Numbered from the stretch's first letter, positions 35,590-43,761 are shown. The stretch is DNA of 46,519 nucleotides from Clostridiales bacterium (GCA_015055525.1 SVHZ01000010.1:1-46519); one strand, 5' to 3'. Numbers and translations are program-made. The notes: generated by a model from the sequence alone, not told the origin.

Positions 35590-36354
35590 TTAAATGTTTT
35601 TCATGGAAACAGAACCTTGTAATGCTATTGTAAATTTATCAACATAATTGCAATGTTCTCTAATAATTTGTATCGATTTAACCAACATTTCAATTGCTAA
35701 CGAATAATTTTTGTTTTCCTTTCCCATTAGTGTTAATGCTAAGTTTACATTAAATTCTATAGAATTTATATTTTCTAGAGACAAATAGTTTTCCGTGCTT
35801 AACATAATTTCATTTTCCTTAATTTTATTTGTTTGGGCTTGCAAATAAGTTCCACTTGTGGAAATTATTTGAAACATCTTGATTAACTTGTTTTGTATTT
35901 CTTGTTTGTAACTTTTAACTTTCTCAATAGTATATTTTTCGGCACACGTTTTTAATCTTTTTTTTGCTTCTTCATAAGTAATTTCTTCTGTAGGATATTT
36001 TGAAGCATAAACCATATAGTCCATTGTTGAATAATATTCTAAAGGAAAAGACCAATCAAAATCTTCTTCGTCAAACCTATTGTCAAACCATAAAACTCTT
36101 TGTAAAATCATTAATAATTCATCATATAGTTTTCTAAAATATGTTTCTTTTGCTCTCTTTAATTTTTCTTGTTTTTGTTTTTCTGTTCTAATATCAATAA
36201 AAATAGCCATCAAAGAAGCTGCAATCCCACTACAACCAACACTAGACAAAACGTTATAAAAATCTCCGCTCCAAATGCAAAATGGTACAGTCAAGATAAG
36301 AGAAATAATGATGGTTACAATATAAATAAGATGATGTTTTATAAAATTTATCAT
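35590..36354 (-). CDS. Hypothetical membrane protein of the island
   Basis: About 254 residues from ATG 36354, chosen because AGGAG at 36362-36366 precedes it; the frame stays open a little further up. Two hydrophobic segments lie near the N-terminus (around IYIVTIIISLILTVPF and VGCSGIAASLMAIFI), followed by a charged helix KQKQEKLKRAKET and a long soluble helical domain. I recognise no family. Its ribosome binding site overlaps the stop of the DUF2971 gene, so the two are translated together and may act as a pair. Confidence 0.7.
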   Translation of the reverse strand: MINFIKHHLIYIVTIIISLILTVPFCIWSGDFYNVLSSVGCSGIAASLMAIFIDIRTEKQKQEKLKRAKETYFRKLYDELLMILQRVLWFDNRFDEEDFDWSFPLEYYSTMDYMVYASKYPTEEITYEEAKKRLKTCAEKYTIEKVKSYKQEIQNKLIKMFQIISTSGTYLQAQTNKIKENEIMLSTENYLSLENINSIEFNVNLALTLMGKENKNYSLAIEMLVKSIQIIREHCNYVDKFTIALQGSVSMKNI

Positions 36355-36364
36355 TAGAATTCTC

Positions 36365-37489
36365 CTAATATTCAATATTTTTATATACAAACGAACTTTT
36401 AGTGATAGAAAGTTTTCTTTCGATTATTTTCCATCCTTTTTGTTTAGATAAACATATTAGTTTTTTAGCTTTAGGTGTATTTATCATAGACTCGTCAATG
36501 TAAATTGCACTAACCAAATCTATATTAAACTGATTGAAAGGTAAATTTGCTACAATACGCCACTCTTGTTCGTGTTTCCAATCACTATTTTTTATTAGCA
36601 TTTGAGCAAATATATTTTTATTAATTTTTGTTTTGTTTTCAATATCTATTGAGTGATTAGATACAAGTTCTTCTAAGATATCAACCATTGAATATGATGG
36701 TTTTTTCTTTCTATACTCAACCTTAAAAAGGTTAAGAAGTATTTTTTTGATATTGCATCCGTATTTTACTGCCTTTGTAAAGTCATACTCAATACAAAAA
36801 CCATTACTATCGTTTCCGTAATAAGCCCACATTGATTCAATGGTCGGCTTTTCAGCGATACAAAATAATTTTAAGTCCTCTCGTGTTTTATGTGCTGTCG
36901 AAATAAATTTATTAACCAACGCGTTAGCGTACGGCTCGTATTCTACACATCTTTGTTCAACAAATGTGGCAACATTTTTCAAGGTGATATCTATTTGTTT
37001 GTATGATACGCCATTGCTTCTCAATAAATCTCTTATTCGACTTTTTACAACTCGTCCTTCTTTTGTATAACAATTAATTATTTCGTGAAAATTGTCATCA
37101 AGAAGATAGCTGCTTATTTTATTGATTCTAAAGAACTCTTTGAGCCATTTAATAAGTAATTCTTCTTTATGTTCCTCAAAAAACTTTTCCAATCTAATTT
37201 TTTCTTTGGATAAATCTACATTTAAGGTGACATCCACTTTATCATTCATAGTTTTAGCATCGGCAAACCAAATATATCCTTCTGCTAAAGAACGATATGT
37301 ATAGTCAAAACTATGTTTATTATTTAAGAAGTTACGGTATTTATAGAGTTTTCCATTATTTGGAAGGCATTGTAAAAGTTCAGAAAATAATATTTCAACT
37401 TCTGAATCAGGCAAGTTTGAAAATTTTTCTTGCGACATCGCTTCTATTATTTTATTGTAATGATTTATATAAGCAATCTTATTGTCCAT
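36365..37489 (-). CDS. DUF2971 domain protein
   Basis: 374 residues. DUF2971 marks are LYKYRNF near residue 48 followed by IWFADAKTMND, the central MWAYYGNDSNGFCIEYD and a later WKHEQEWRIV. The biochemical function of the family is unknown; it is frequent in mobile and defence DNA. Start by AAGGAG; promoter TTGAAA-N17-TATAAT at 37510-37538 on the minus strand. First gene of a two-gene unit with the membrane protein. Confidence 0.85.
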   Translation of the reverse strand: MDNKIAYINHYNKIIEAMSQEKFSNLPDSEVEILFSELLQCLPNNGKLYKYRNFLNNKHSFDYTYRSLAEGYIWFADAKTMNDKVDVTLNVDLSKEKIRLEKFFEEHKEELLIKWLKEFFRINKISSYLLDDNFHEIINCYTKEGRVVKSRIRDLLRSNGVSYKQIDITLKNVATFVEQRCVEYEPYANALVNKFISTAHKTREDLKLFCIAEKPTIESMWAYYGNDSNGFCIEYDFTKAVKYGCNIKKILLNLFKVEYRKKKPSYSMVDILEELVSNHSIDIENKTKINKNIFAQMLIKNSDWKHEQEWRIVANLPFNQFNIDLVSAIYIDESMINTPKAKKLICLSKQKGWKIIERKLSITKSSFVYKNIEY

Positions 37490-37509
37490 CTACTAACTCC
37501 TTTGAAAAT

Positions 37510-37586
37510 ATTATACCATATCTTTTAATTTTTTTCAAGATTATATGCCTTTGCATCTTTACATTTTTTATAAAAAGTGTTATAAT
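37510..37586. promoter_or_regulatory. Divergent promoters, DUF2971 and HTH genes
   Basis: Minus strand TTGAAA-N17-TATAAT (37510-37538) for the DUF2971 unit; plus strand TTTACA (37558-37563)-N17-TATAAT (37581-37586) for the HTH-methyltransferase unit. The two are about 20 bases apart back to back. Confidence 0.8.
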
Positions 37587-37613
37587 AGTTTCAATATTAA
37601 GGAGAGTCGTATT

Positions 37614-37814
37614 ATGAGCTTTGCAGAGAAGGTAAAACTTGTTCGTACTGAACTAAAACTATCACAGGAAGATTTAGCAAGAGAACTCGGAGTTAGCTTT
37701 GCTACAATCAATAGATGGGAAAACGGTAGTTATAACCCAAGCCGTTTAGCAAAAAAGGCATTTGAAGATTATTGCGAAAAAAGAACTATTAACTTTTCAG
37801 AGGAGAATAACTAA
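37614..37814 (+). CDS. XRE-family HTH regulator
   Basis: A 66-residue single-domain Cro/C1-type DNA-binding protein: KLVRTELKLSQEDLARELG then VSFATINRWENG. The ATG follows AAGGAG. It overlaps the first methyltransferase gene by 1 nt, so it likely regulates the methyltransferase operon (inference). Confidence 0.88.
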   Translation: MSFAEKVKLVRTELKLSQEDLARELGVSFATINRWENGSYNPSRLAKKAFEDYCEKRTINFSEENN

Positions 37815-38851
37815 TGAATTATATCGGTTCTAAATATTCTTTGATAGATTTTTTGGAAGCTTCTATAGATAAAACGTTAAAACTTTGCAACGAAACTAGA
37901 AAACCGTCTGAAATGGTTTTTGCTGATTTATTTGCAGGGACAGGCGTTGTTAGTGGCTCGTTTAAGAAACAAGGTTATTCGATTATTGCTAACGATATTC
38001 AATATTACAGTTATGTTATCACCAAACACATGATTGAGAATAACGGCAACCTTGACAAAGAATGTTGTAATCAACTTATTACAGAACTTAATTCTTTAGA
38101 AGGTGTAGAAGGCTTCATATATAAGAATTATTCTTATGAAGGAACAGAAGGACAAGAATATAGAAGATTGTATTTCTCAGATTTCAACGCTAAAAAGTGT
38201 GATGCCATAAGAATTGCTATTGAAGATTGGTTTAATCAAGGCAAAATCAATGAAAATGAATATTTCTTCTTGCTTGGCTCTTTGATTAACAGTATAGATA
38301 AGTGTGCAAATACTGCATCAGTTTATGGTGCATATCTTAAAAAATTAAAAAAGTCCGCATTAAAAGAGATGGAATTAACAGCTCTCCCTATAATGCAAGG
38401 TACTGTTGATTGCAAAGTTTATAATGAGGACATAAGTGAACTTATTAAAAACGTTTCGGGTGATATTTTATATCTTGACCCACCTTACAATGCAAGACAA
38501 TATTGTTCTAACTATCACATGCTTGAAACGATTGCAAAATATGATAATCCCGAGATAAAAGGTAAAACGGGTTTACGTGATTATGCTGACCAAAAAAGTG
38601 TATTTTGCATAAAAAATAAAGTTGCAGATGCCTTTGCTGACCTTATTAAAAACGCTAAGTTCAAGTATATCTTCTTAAGTTATAACAACGAAGGGTTAAT
38701 GTCTTTTGATACTATTGAAAAGATTATGAAGAAATACGGTAAATATAAAGTTTATATGCAACAATACCGTCGTTTTAAGGCTGATAACGCTAGAGATGCC
38801 AAATCAGATTCAACGATTGAGTATTTACATTGTTTAATTAAGGATATCTAA
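37814..38851 (+). CDS. D12-class adenine DNA methyltransferase
   Basis: 345 residues. The N-terminal NYIGSK, SAM-binding FADLFAGTGVV (about residues 36-46) and catalytic YLDPPYNARQY (DPPY near 222) are in the alpha-class order of N6-adenine methylases. Recognition sequence cannot be read. It overlaps the second methyltransferase gene by 1 nt; two dissimilar methylases in tandem usually mean an asymmetric target whose strands are methylated separately. Confidence 0.9.
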   Translation: MNYIGSKYSLIDFLEASIDKTLKLCNETRKPSEMVFADLFAGTGVVSGSFKKQGYSIIANDIQYYSYVITKHMIENNGNLDKECCNQLITELNSLEGVEGFIYKNYSYEGTEGQEYRRLYFSDFNAKKCDAIRIAIEDWFNQGKINENEYFFLLGSLINSIDKCANTASVYGAYLKKLKKSALKEMELTALPIMQGTVDCKVYNEDISELIKNVSGDILYLDPPYNARQYCSNYHMLETIAKYDNPEIKGKTGLRDYADQKSVFCIKNKVADAFADLIKNAKFKYIFLSYNNEGLMSFDTIEKIMKKYGKYKVYMQQYRRFKADNARDAKSDSTIEYLHCLIKDI

Positions 38852-39645
38852 TGAGCAAAATTAACGACCTTGATATGACAAAATGGAAAGAATTTACCGA
38901 CGTTTGGACGGATAGCCTATGGATTATTCCACAAAGAGATAATTCGGGCGCTCACGACGGACATTATCACGGTAATTTCGTGCCACAAATACCTCATCAA
39001 CTGTTAACTCGATATACAAAAGCAGGTGATTTTATTTTAGACCCTTTTGCAGGAAGTGGAACAACTCTAATTGAGGCACAACGTATGGGTAGAAATTCTA
39101 TAGGTATAGAATTACAACCCGATGTTGCAATGGAGGCTATTGGAAGAATCCACTCAGAACAAAAAGATGGCATTATAGCCGATACCTTTGTAGATGATAG
39201 TAGGACGTTTGATACAAATAGAATTCTTGACACATACAAGATTAAAAACGTTCAGTTTATAATCTATCATCCACCATATTGGGATATAATCAAGTTTAGT
39301 GAAGATGCTAACGACTTGTCTAACTCTAAAAATTTAGAAGAATTTATAGATAATTTTCGCCAAGTTGTTAAGAATACTTCTGCTATACTTGAAAAAGGAA
39401 GATATTGCGCTGTTGTTATCGGTGATAAATACGCAAACAGTCAACTTGTGCCACTTGGCTTTTATTGCATGCAAGCTATGCAACAAGAAGGCTTAACTCT
39501 AAAAGCAACAATAGTTAAAAATTTTGAAGAAACTAAAGGAAAAGCAAACCAAAAAGCACTTTGGAAACAACGTGCGTTAAAAAACGGTTTATATCTTTTT
39601 AAGCACGAATATATCTTTGTATTCAAAAAACAAAAAGGAGTATAA
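38851..39645 (+). CDS. DNA methyltransferase, N6/N4 amino type
   Basis: 264 residues. SAM motif ILDPFAGSGTTLIEAQRMG (Asp64) is followed by a catalytic-type loop IIYHPPYWDIIKF (residues 137-149). The first position of the (D/N/S)PPY motif is His140, as seen in some members of this group. It follows the D12 methylase with 1-nt overlap and precedes a DUF262 gene by 1 nt, with AAGGAG at its end serving the latter. Confidence 0.88.
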   Translation: MSKINDLDMTKWKEFTDVWTDSLWIIPQRDNSGAHDGHYHGNFVPQIPHQLLTRYTKAGDFILDPFAGSGTTLIEAQRMGRNSIGIELQPDVAMEAIGRIHSEQKDGIIADTFVDDSRTFDTNRILDTYKIKNVQFIIYHPPYWDIIKFSEDANDLSNSKNLEEFIDNFRQVVKNTSAILEKGRYCAVVIGDKYANSQLVPLGFYCMQAMQQEGLTLKATIVKNFEETKGKANQKALWKQRALKNGLYLFKHEYIFVFKKQKGV

Positions 39646-39646
39646 T

Positions 39647-40804
39647 ATGGAAGATTTATTAAATTTAGAATATGTGGACGAAGTTCAAAAAGAAGAAGAA
39701 TCTGATGGCGTAGAAATTGCACGATATGCAATTACATCATATAGAACAGACCGCTCCGTAGACAACCTAATAAAATGGAAGAAACAAGGGAAATTATTTG
39801 TTCCTAAATTCCAGCGAGATTATGTTTGGAAATATAAAACGTGTGTAAAATTTATAGAATCTATTTTATTGGGACTCCCCATTCCAGATATTTTTGTATA
39901 TAAAGAAGTTGTTGAAGGAAATGAAAAATATCATTTAATTGATGGGTTTCAAAGAATTTCAACGATAGAAGATTTCAAAAAAGGTATTTGGAAAGAAGGA
40001 ACCTCATTAGAGAGAAAATTTAAAATAACAAATAAACAGTCAAAATGGTATGGAAAAACTTATGAAACTTTGTCCGATGAAGACAAAGAATATTTTGATG
40101 ACTATATTTTTTCATTAACAATTTTTGACTCATCAGAAAAATCAGAATCTAAAAAGAAACTTTATATGACAGAAGTTTTCGAGCGCATAAATACAGGTTC
40201 TATGAAGTTGTCTGAGCAAGAAGTTAGAAACGCTGTATATTCAGGCGAAGTTCTAGATAAAATAAAAACTATAACCGAAACGGAATCTTTCAAAAGTTTA
40301 ACTGCAAGAGATTCTTCAATATTGGATAGGAAGAAAAATGAAGAGATAGTCTTGAGATTTGCAACATATTACTTAGCCTATCTGCGTCATTTAGATGGTA
40401 AAAACAATTTCTTTGATGGTGCTGATACATTGTTTAGTTCTTCAAAGAATGAAATGCTAAGCAACTTCTTATATTATTCAAATAAGGCAGCTATAGATTA
40501 CGAAAATATTTTGGAACAAGTAAAAATAGCCCTTGGTTTAATTAGTAAATTTGATAATCAAGCTTTTTATGCTCGTTCTAGAGATAATACCAAAATTTCA
40601 GACAAGGTTCATGAAATATTAGCAGAGGCTCTTGTTATTTGTGCAATAGAATTAAAATCATTTTCAAAAGATGCAACATTTTTAGAAGAACTAAAAGAAA
40701 AAATTTGGGGAGACGAAACCTCAAAAGAAACATTTATAGTTGCAACAACTTCATTAGATAATGTCGTTAAAAGAGTTAATTATATTAAAGAAAGGCTAAG
40801 ATAA
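39647..40804 (+). CDS. DUF262 domain protein
   Basis: 385 residues. VPKFQRDYVWK and the ParB/Srx-like motif LIDGFQRISTI (DGFQR at 99-103) define DUF262, the domain also found in GmrS of type IV restriction systems, where it binds and hydrolyses nucleotide. The usual C-terminal DUF1524 HNH nuclease is absent; the rest is helical, without a motif I know. ATG 39647 is chosen by AAGGAG; the frame is open upstream within the methylase gene. It is 3 nt from a HEPN-motif gene, a likely effector partner. Confidence 0.88.
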   Translation: MEDLLNLEYVDEVQKEEESDGVEIARYAITSYRTDRSVDNLIKWKKQGKLFVPKFQRDYVWKYKTCVKFIESILLGLPIPDIFVYKEVVEGNEKYHLIDGFQRISTIEDFKKGIWKEGTSLERKFKITNKQSKWYGKTYETLSDEDKEYFDDYIFSLTIFDSSEKSESKKKLYMTEVFERINTGSMKLSEQEVRNAVYSGEVLDKIKTITETESFKSLTARDSSILDRKKNEEIVLRFATYYLAYLRHLDGKNNFFDGADTLFSSSKNEMLSNFLYYSNKAAIDYENILEQVKIALGLISKFDNQAFYARSRDNTKISDKVHEILAEALVICAIELKSFSKDATFLEELKEKIWGDETSKETFIVATTSLDNVVKRVNYIKERLR

Positions 40805-40807
40805 ACT

Positions 40808-41374
40808 ATGGAATTAACAAAAGAAAACTTGGATTTTATTCATCAAAGCCTTTTGGAAAGAATAAGCGACATACATAAAATCATTTTAGGCGAAGATGCA
40901 ACTGCAGATGAGAAGCTTAATAAGTATACAAAAATCAGTTCGTATTTTTTTGTTTCAGCAGCTATCGAATCTCTTGTTATTTTTATCATTGATAAAAAAT
41001 ATATAGCAGACCCATTTAGTCTATCTTTTATGCATAGTAAAATGAAGTTTTCTGGTGCATTTTTAGAATTTGACTTGATAGAAAAGCTGCTTGCTTCTTT
41101 TAACTATAATGATATTAGAATAAATGATTTTACTAATGTCTTTTATCCTGTCTGCGAAAAACAAATTAAACAATGTGTTGCAAGAACGGGCGGGGACACT
41201 CTTTTTGAGCAAGAGTCATTTGGCGAGATATATAAAGCTGTTAAATCTGAAAGAAATAGAATTGCGCATGAATTTACTTGGACAAATAATAATTTTACAG
41301 CTGGAATGTTAGTAAAATTTTTCAAAACATATTATGTTTTATATCTATATGCTTTAACATTAGTTGAAAAGTGA
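40808..41374 (+). CDS. HEPN-like protein (MAE_28990-type)
   Basis: 188 residues, all helical in appearance. The C-terminal half carries SERNRIAHEF, where R149-x4-H154 is the catalytic R-x4-6-H motif of HEPN RNases, preceded by a polar residue as usual. The layout (N-terminal helix pair, motif near residue 150) resembles MAE_28990/MAE_18760 HEPN proteins. An RNase effector released or licensed by the DUF262 partner is an inference. The stop codon overlaps the convergent terminator. Confidence 0.72.
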   Translation: MELTKENLDFIHQSLLERISDIHKIILGEDATADEKLNKYTKISSYFFVSAAIESLVIFIIDKKYIADPFSLSFMHSKMKFSGAFLEFDLIEKLLASFNYNDIRINDFTNVFYPVCEKQIKQCVARTGGDTLFEQESFGEIYKAVKSERNRIAHEFTWTNNNFTAGMLVKFFKTYYVLYLYALTLVEK

Positions 41375-41394
41375 GAGGTCTAACCTCTCACTTT
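41368..41394. terminator. Bidirectional terminator inside the island
   Basis: AAAGTGAGAGGT-cta-ACCTCTCACTTT, a 12-bp perfect stem separating the convergent methylase/HEPN and endonuclease units. Confidence 0.92.
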
Positions 41395-41409
41395 AATTTT
41401 GAAATAAAT

Positions 41410-42009
41410 TTATTTTTTCTCCTGTAAATGTTTCTTAAATTCTATCGGGTCATACCAATAACAACCCTCGCAAGCGTTTTCTTCGTTATTATGCGCTGCT
41501 TCGCCTTTGTAGTATGACATAGGATAACCTAATTTTTTAGCATCGTAACGGATACCCGTTCTGAGACATTCTTTACAATATTGACGTTTGGCATCGTTAG
41601 CGGCTTTACTTAATGGTTGAAAATCTTCTAAACGTTGGTCTTCGTTTCTCATGACACGGTCTTCATTTTTCATTCCGTTCTTATGGTCAACTTCGGGATT
41701 GGAAGTCCCCAACACAACGCAACGTTGAGCCTTAATGGTTCTCTTTATATCTGCTCTTATGTGTTGAGAGTAATCACCATTGTTAAGTCCGTTCAAGCGT
41801 ATCCTATCTATTCTATTGCCTGGCGTAATGCTTTTGTCAAATTCTATAATATATTTTTTTGCAAGCGTAGATTCTTTTCTTGCCCAATCTGCCCCATTGC
41901 CAAAGGTTAAGCAAGAGTATTCGCCAACAAATTCGCTTATATCTACCCAACGGCTAACACCATTTTCACTAGGTTTTGCAAGTTTAATAAACAATTCAGT
42001 TTTTGTCAT
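41410..42009 (-). CDS. HNH-type restriction endonuclease
   Basis: 199 residues. A beta-beta-alpha-metal core is suggested by NPEVDHKNG (Asp108-His109), RLEDFQPLSKAANDAKRQ (Asn138), and a zinc site of two CxxC pairs, CKEC (145-148) and CEGC (180-183). This resembles type II HNH endonucleases known to me with the same WVDISEFVG and FGNGADWARK N-terminal pattern. The controller-type gene lies 24 nt upstream on the same strand. Its cognate methylases are presumably the two convergent ones. Confidence 0.82.
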   Translation of the reverse strand: MTKTELFIKLAKPSENGVSRWVDISEFVGEYSCLTFGNGADWARKESTLAKKYIIEFDKSITPGNRIDRIRLNGLNNGDYSQHIRADIKRTIKAQRCVVLGTSNPEVDHKNGMKNEDRVMRNEDQRLEDFQPLSKAANDAKRQYCKECLRTGIRYDAKKLGYPMSYYKGEAAHNNEENACEGCYWYDPIEFKKHLQEKK

Positions 42010-42033
42010 TTGTTTTTTTCTCCTTATATTTAA

Positions 42034-42276
42034 TCAATCTATAATCAAATTTTCTAAATTGAATTTATCACAAGCAAAAAAATCACTCACAGTTATATTT
42101 AAAGCATTAATTATTTTCATAAGTGTTTTTAAATTGCAACTTTGGTAACGTCCATTCATTATACAAAGCATAGTGTTATGAGTAAGTCCTGAAAGCTGTT
42201 CCAATTTGTATTGCGACATATTGTTTTGATTTAACAATTCTCTTATTCGAGAAGAAATAGCTTCATTTAATTTCAT
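42034..42276 (-). CDS. Controller-type XRE HTH protein
   Basis: 80 residues from ATG 42276, chosen because GAGG is placed 8 nt before it; the longer open frame upstream runs through palindromic DNA. The HTH is MSQYKLEQLSGLTHNTMLCIMNG. Small, upstream of and cotranscribed with an endonuclease gene, it fits a restriction-modification C protein that delays nuclease expression until methylation is complete (inference). Nested inverted repeats lie just upstream. Confidence 0.85.
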   Translation of the reverse strand: MKLNEAISSRIRELLNQNNMSQYKLEQLSGLTHNTMLCIMNGRYQSCNLKTLMKIINALNITVSDFFACDKFNLENLIID

Positions 42277-42285
42277 AATGACCTC

Positions 42286-42349
42286 GATTGTTTTTATTAA
42301 GTACATTTTAACATACTTAATTGTAATAAATAAGCCAATAAAAACAATC
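42286..42349. promoter_or_regulatory. Nested palindromes upstream of the controller gene
   Basis: Outer arms of 13 perfect bases, GATTGTTTTTATT (42286-42298) and AATAAAAACAATC (42337-42349). Inside them is TTAAGTA-N10-TACTTAA (42297-42320), which overlaps a TAAAAT -10-like hexamer on the minus strand. The outer arm nearest the gene touches the ribosome binding site. These fit operator sites for the controller protein. Confidence 0.7.
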
Positions 42350-42351
42350 AT

Positions 42352-42538
42352 TTCACATTTTATTTAGTAGCATTATTAAAATCAAATAAAGGATTACTTA
42401 AATTTAAATTTGGCACTATGGCGTGTGCTTGTCTTGAACAAGTAGGCTATTTTTTAGGCAAAAAGAAAAAGCCCTTAAACAAGGACTTAAAAACAAAAGA
42501 GCCTAACCCAAACTATGAGGTTCGGATTAGGTCTCTAT
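42352..42538. other. Gene-free segment beside the tRNA
   Basis: No ORF, RNA gene or mobile element is recognisable. It contains a weak, bulged inverted repeat GAGCCTAACC ... GGTT-cgga-TTAGG-t-CTC (42499-42535) that may be a decayed terminator for minus-strand transcripts. Confidence 0.5.
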
Positions 42539-42652
42539 TGGCGGAGAGAACAGGGGATTCCCCTTGATAAGGGGAGTGTCAACGGAGTTGACGAGAGGAT
42601 TGCCGTCCGCGGCTAGCGATTGAACCGTAGGTGAAAAGACTGTTCTCCGCCA
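42539..42652. repeat. Palindromic structured element with tRNA-Ser ends
   Basis: Terminal inverted arms TGGCGGAGAGAACAG (42539-42553) and CTGTTCTCCGCCA (42640-42652) enclose three perfect small hairpins: CCCCTT-gat-AAGGGG, GTCAAC-gga-GTTGAC and GCCG-tccg-CGGC. The left arm plus one base (16 nt) is identical to the 3' end of the neighbouring tRNA-Ser. It resembles modular MITE-like palindromes dispersed in gut Firmicutes genomes (from memory). No ORF. Confidence 0.75.
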
Positions 42653-42655
42653 CGC

Positions 42656-42684
42656 AAAAAGCACCCTAAATCAAGGGTGCTTTA
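42656..42684 (-). terminator. Terminator of tRNA-Ser
   Basis: Minus strand AAGCACCCT / AGGGTGCTT with T5 following. It is flanked by CCGCCACGC and GCGTGGCGG, extending the dyad. Confidence 0.85.
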
Positions 42685-42687
42685 GCG

Positions 42688-42777
42688 TGGCGGAGAGAAC
42701 AGGATTTGAACCTGCGAGACCCGTTAAGGCCTACCCGCTTTCCAAGCGAGCACATTCGACCGCTCTGACATCTCTCC
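42688..42777 (-). tRNA. tRNA-Ser(GGA)
   Basis: A 90-nt cloverleaf with encoded CCA. Acceptor GGAGAGA / TCTCTCC, discriminator G, anticodon loop TTGGAAA giving GGA (serine, UCC/UCU), a long variable arm around GGTAGGCCTTAACGGGTC as expected for tRNA-Ser, and GGTTCAAATCC in the T arm. The 3' end faces the defence island. Confidence 0.97.
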
Positions 42778-42837
42778 AAACTTATTAAGTTTATCGCTTA
42801 ACAAGTATACATTATATTTTGTTAAAAATCAACTATT

Positions 42838-43761
42838 TTACTTTAAGAATCCGTTGATTATTTGCTCTTCCGCTTGCTTTTCAGTTAAGCCCAAAGTCAT
42901 AAGTTTTATAAGTTGCTCGCCTGCAATTTTTCCAATTGCCGCTTCGTGAACGAGCGATGCGTCAACGTTATTAGCGTTAAGGCCTGGGAGCGCTAAGACT
43001 TTAGCGTTATCCATAACGATAGCGTCGCACTCCGTTCTTCCAGAACACTTGCAGTTGCCGTCAACGACAGAATTAAACTTTTGAACGGAATTATCTTTTG
43101 CAACCGCTCTCGATACCATGTGAACGGTCGAGTCTTCTCCGTTTAACTGAACGTTAAAATTAGTTTCGGCGTATTGCTCGCCGTGAGTCATAATTTTTTC
43201 GTGAATTATCAACGTTGCACCCGCTTGCAAGGTTGCTTGAGTGTTTCTAATGCTAGAATCAACGCCTTTAATTTGCGCCGTTTCCATAGTGAGCGAACCG
43301 CCTTCGTCAATTTCAATAACGGTAGTGGGGTTAAGGGTACGCTTGCCGTTACCGTCGCCACCGCCGTAGTGCTTTTCATAGTATAAAACTTTTGCGTTTT
43401 TACCAACGTGGAACGAGTGAATACCGTCGTGCGAAGAATCGCCGTGATCAACGGTGTGAATACCGCAACCTGCAACGATTAAAACGTCAGCCCCGTCTTC
43501 AATATAAAAATCATTGTAAACAAGGTCTTTAATGCCCGTTTCAGTAATGATTACGGGAATATCAACTCTTTCACGCTTATCGCTCTTTTTAATAATTATG
43601 TCAATTCCGGGCTTATCCGTCTTAGTAATAATATCGATATTAGCCGTGGTGTTTCTTCCGCCGAGCGAGCCGTTAGAGCGAATATTATAAGCGCCGTTGG
43701 GAACGGCTTCAAGACCTGCAACTTCTTTCAAAAGGTTTTTTTGAATTTCACTAAACGCCAT
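42838..43761 (-). CDS. sufB: SufB/SufD-family scaffold, minimal type
   Basis: 307 residues, shorter than SufB of the full SUF system (about 470). A beta-helix-like core with EDGADVLIVAGCGIH, HDGIHSFHVGKNAKVLYYEKHYG, ECDAIVMDNAK and a C-terminal VHEAAIGKIAGEQL, family-typical for SufB/D. It is coupled to sufC (1-nt gap), with no sufS, sufD or sufU in the window. This two-gene CB form matches the SUF-like minimal system described in anaerobes (from memory). Role: assembly of Fe-S clusters, which IorA and the superoxide reductase need. Confidence 0.9.
   Translation of the reverse strand: MAFSEIQKNLLKEVAGLEAVPNGAYNIRSNGSLGGRNTTANIDIITKTDKPGIDIIIKKSDKRERVDIPVIITETGIKDLVYNDFYIEDGADVLIVAGCGIHTVDHGDSSHDGIHSFHVGKNAKVLYYEKHYGGGDGNGKRTLNPTTVIEIDEGGSLTMETAQIKGVDSSIRNTQATLQAGATLIIHEKIMTHGEQYAETNFNVQLNGEDSTVHMVSRAVAKDNSVQKFNSVVDGNCKCSGRTECDAIVMDNAKVLALPGLNANNVDASLVHEAAIGKIAGEQLIKLMTLGLTEKQAEEQIINGFLK

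Larger units (their letters stand above)
35545..42350. mobile_element. Putative horizontally acquired defence island
   Basis: Nine genes of restriction, methylation and abortive-type families lie between the manA terminator and a tRNA-Ser gene; the 3' end of the tRNA faces the island. The genes look richer in A+T and poorer in CpG than the flanking core genes (by eye). No integrase or transposase is in the island. The 8-base TGGCGGAG at 35537-35544 matches the tRNA 3' end but is too short to call an attachment site. Confidence 0.6.

Noticed and set aside
41635-42148. Plus-strand ORFs opposite the endonuclease and controller genes
   Set aside because: Antisense shadows; the minus-strand genes have motifs and ribosome binding sites.
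42539-42652. Second tRNA or tRNA pseudogene
   Set aside because: Only the 3' terminal 16 bases match; the interior forms unrelated hairpins with no anticodon arm.
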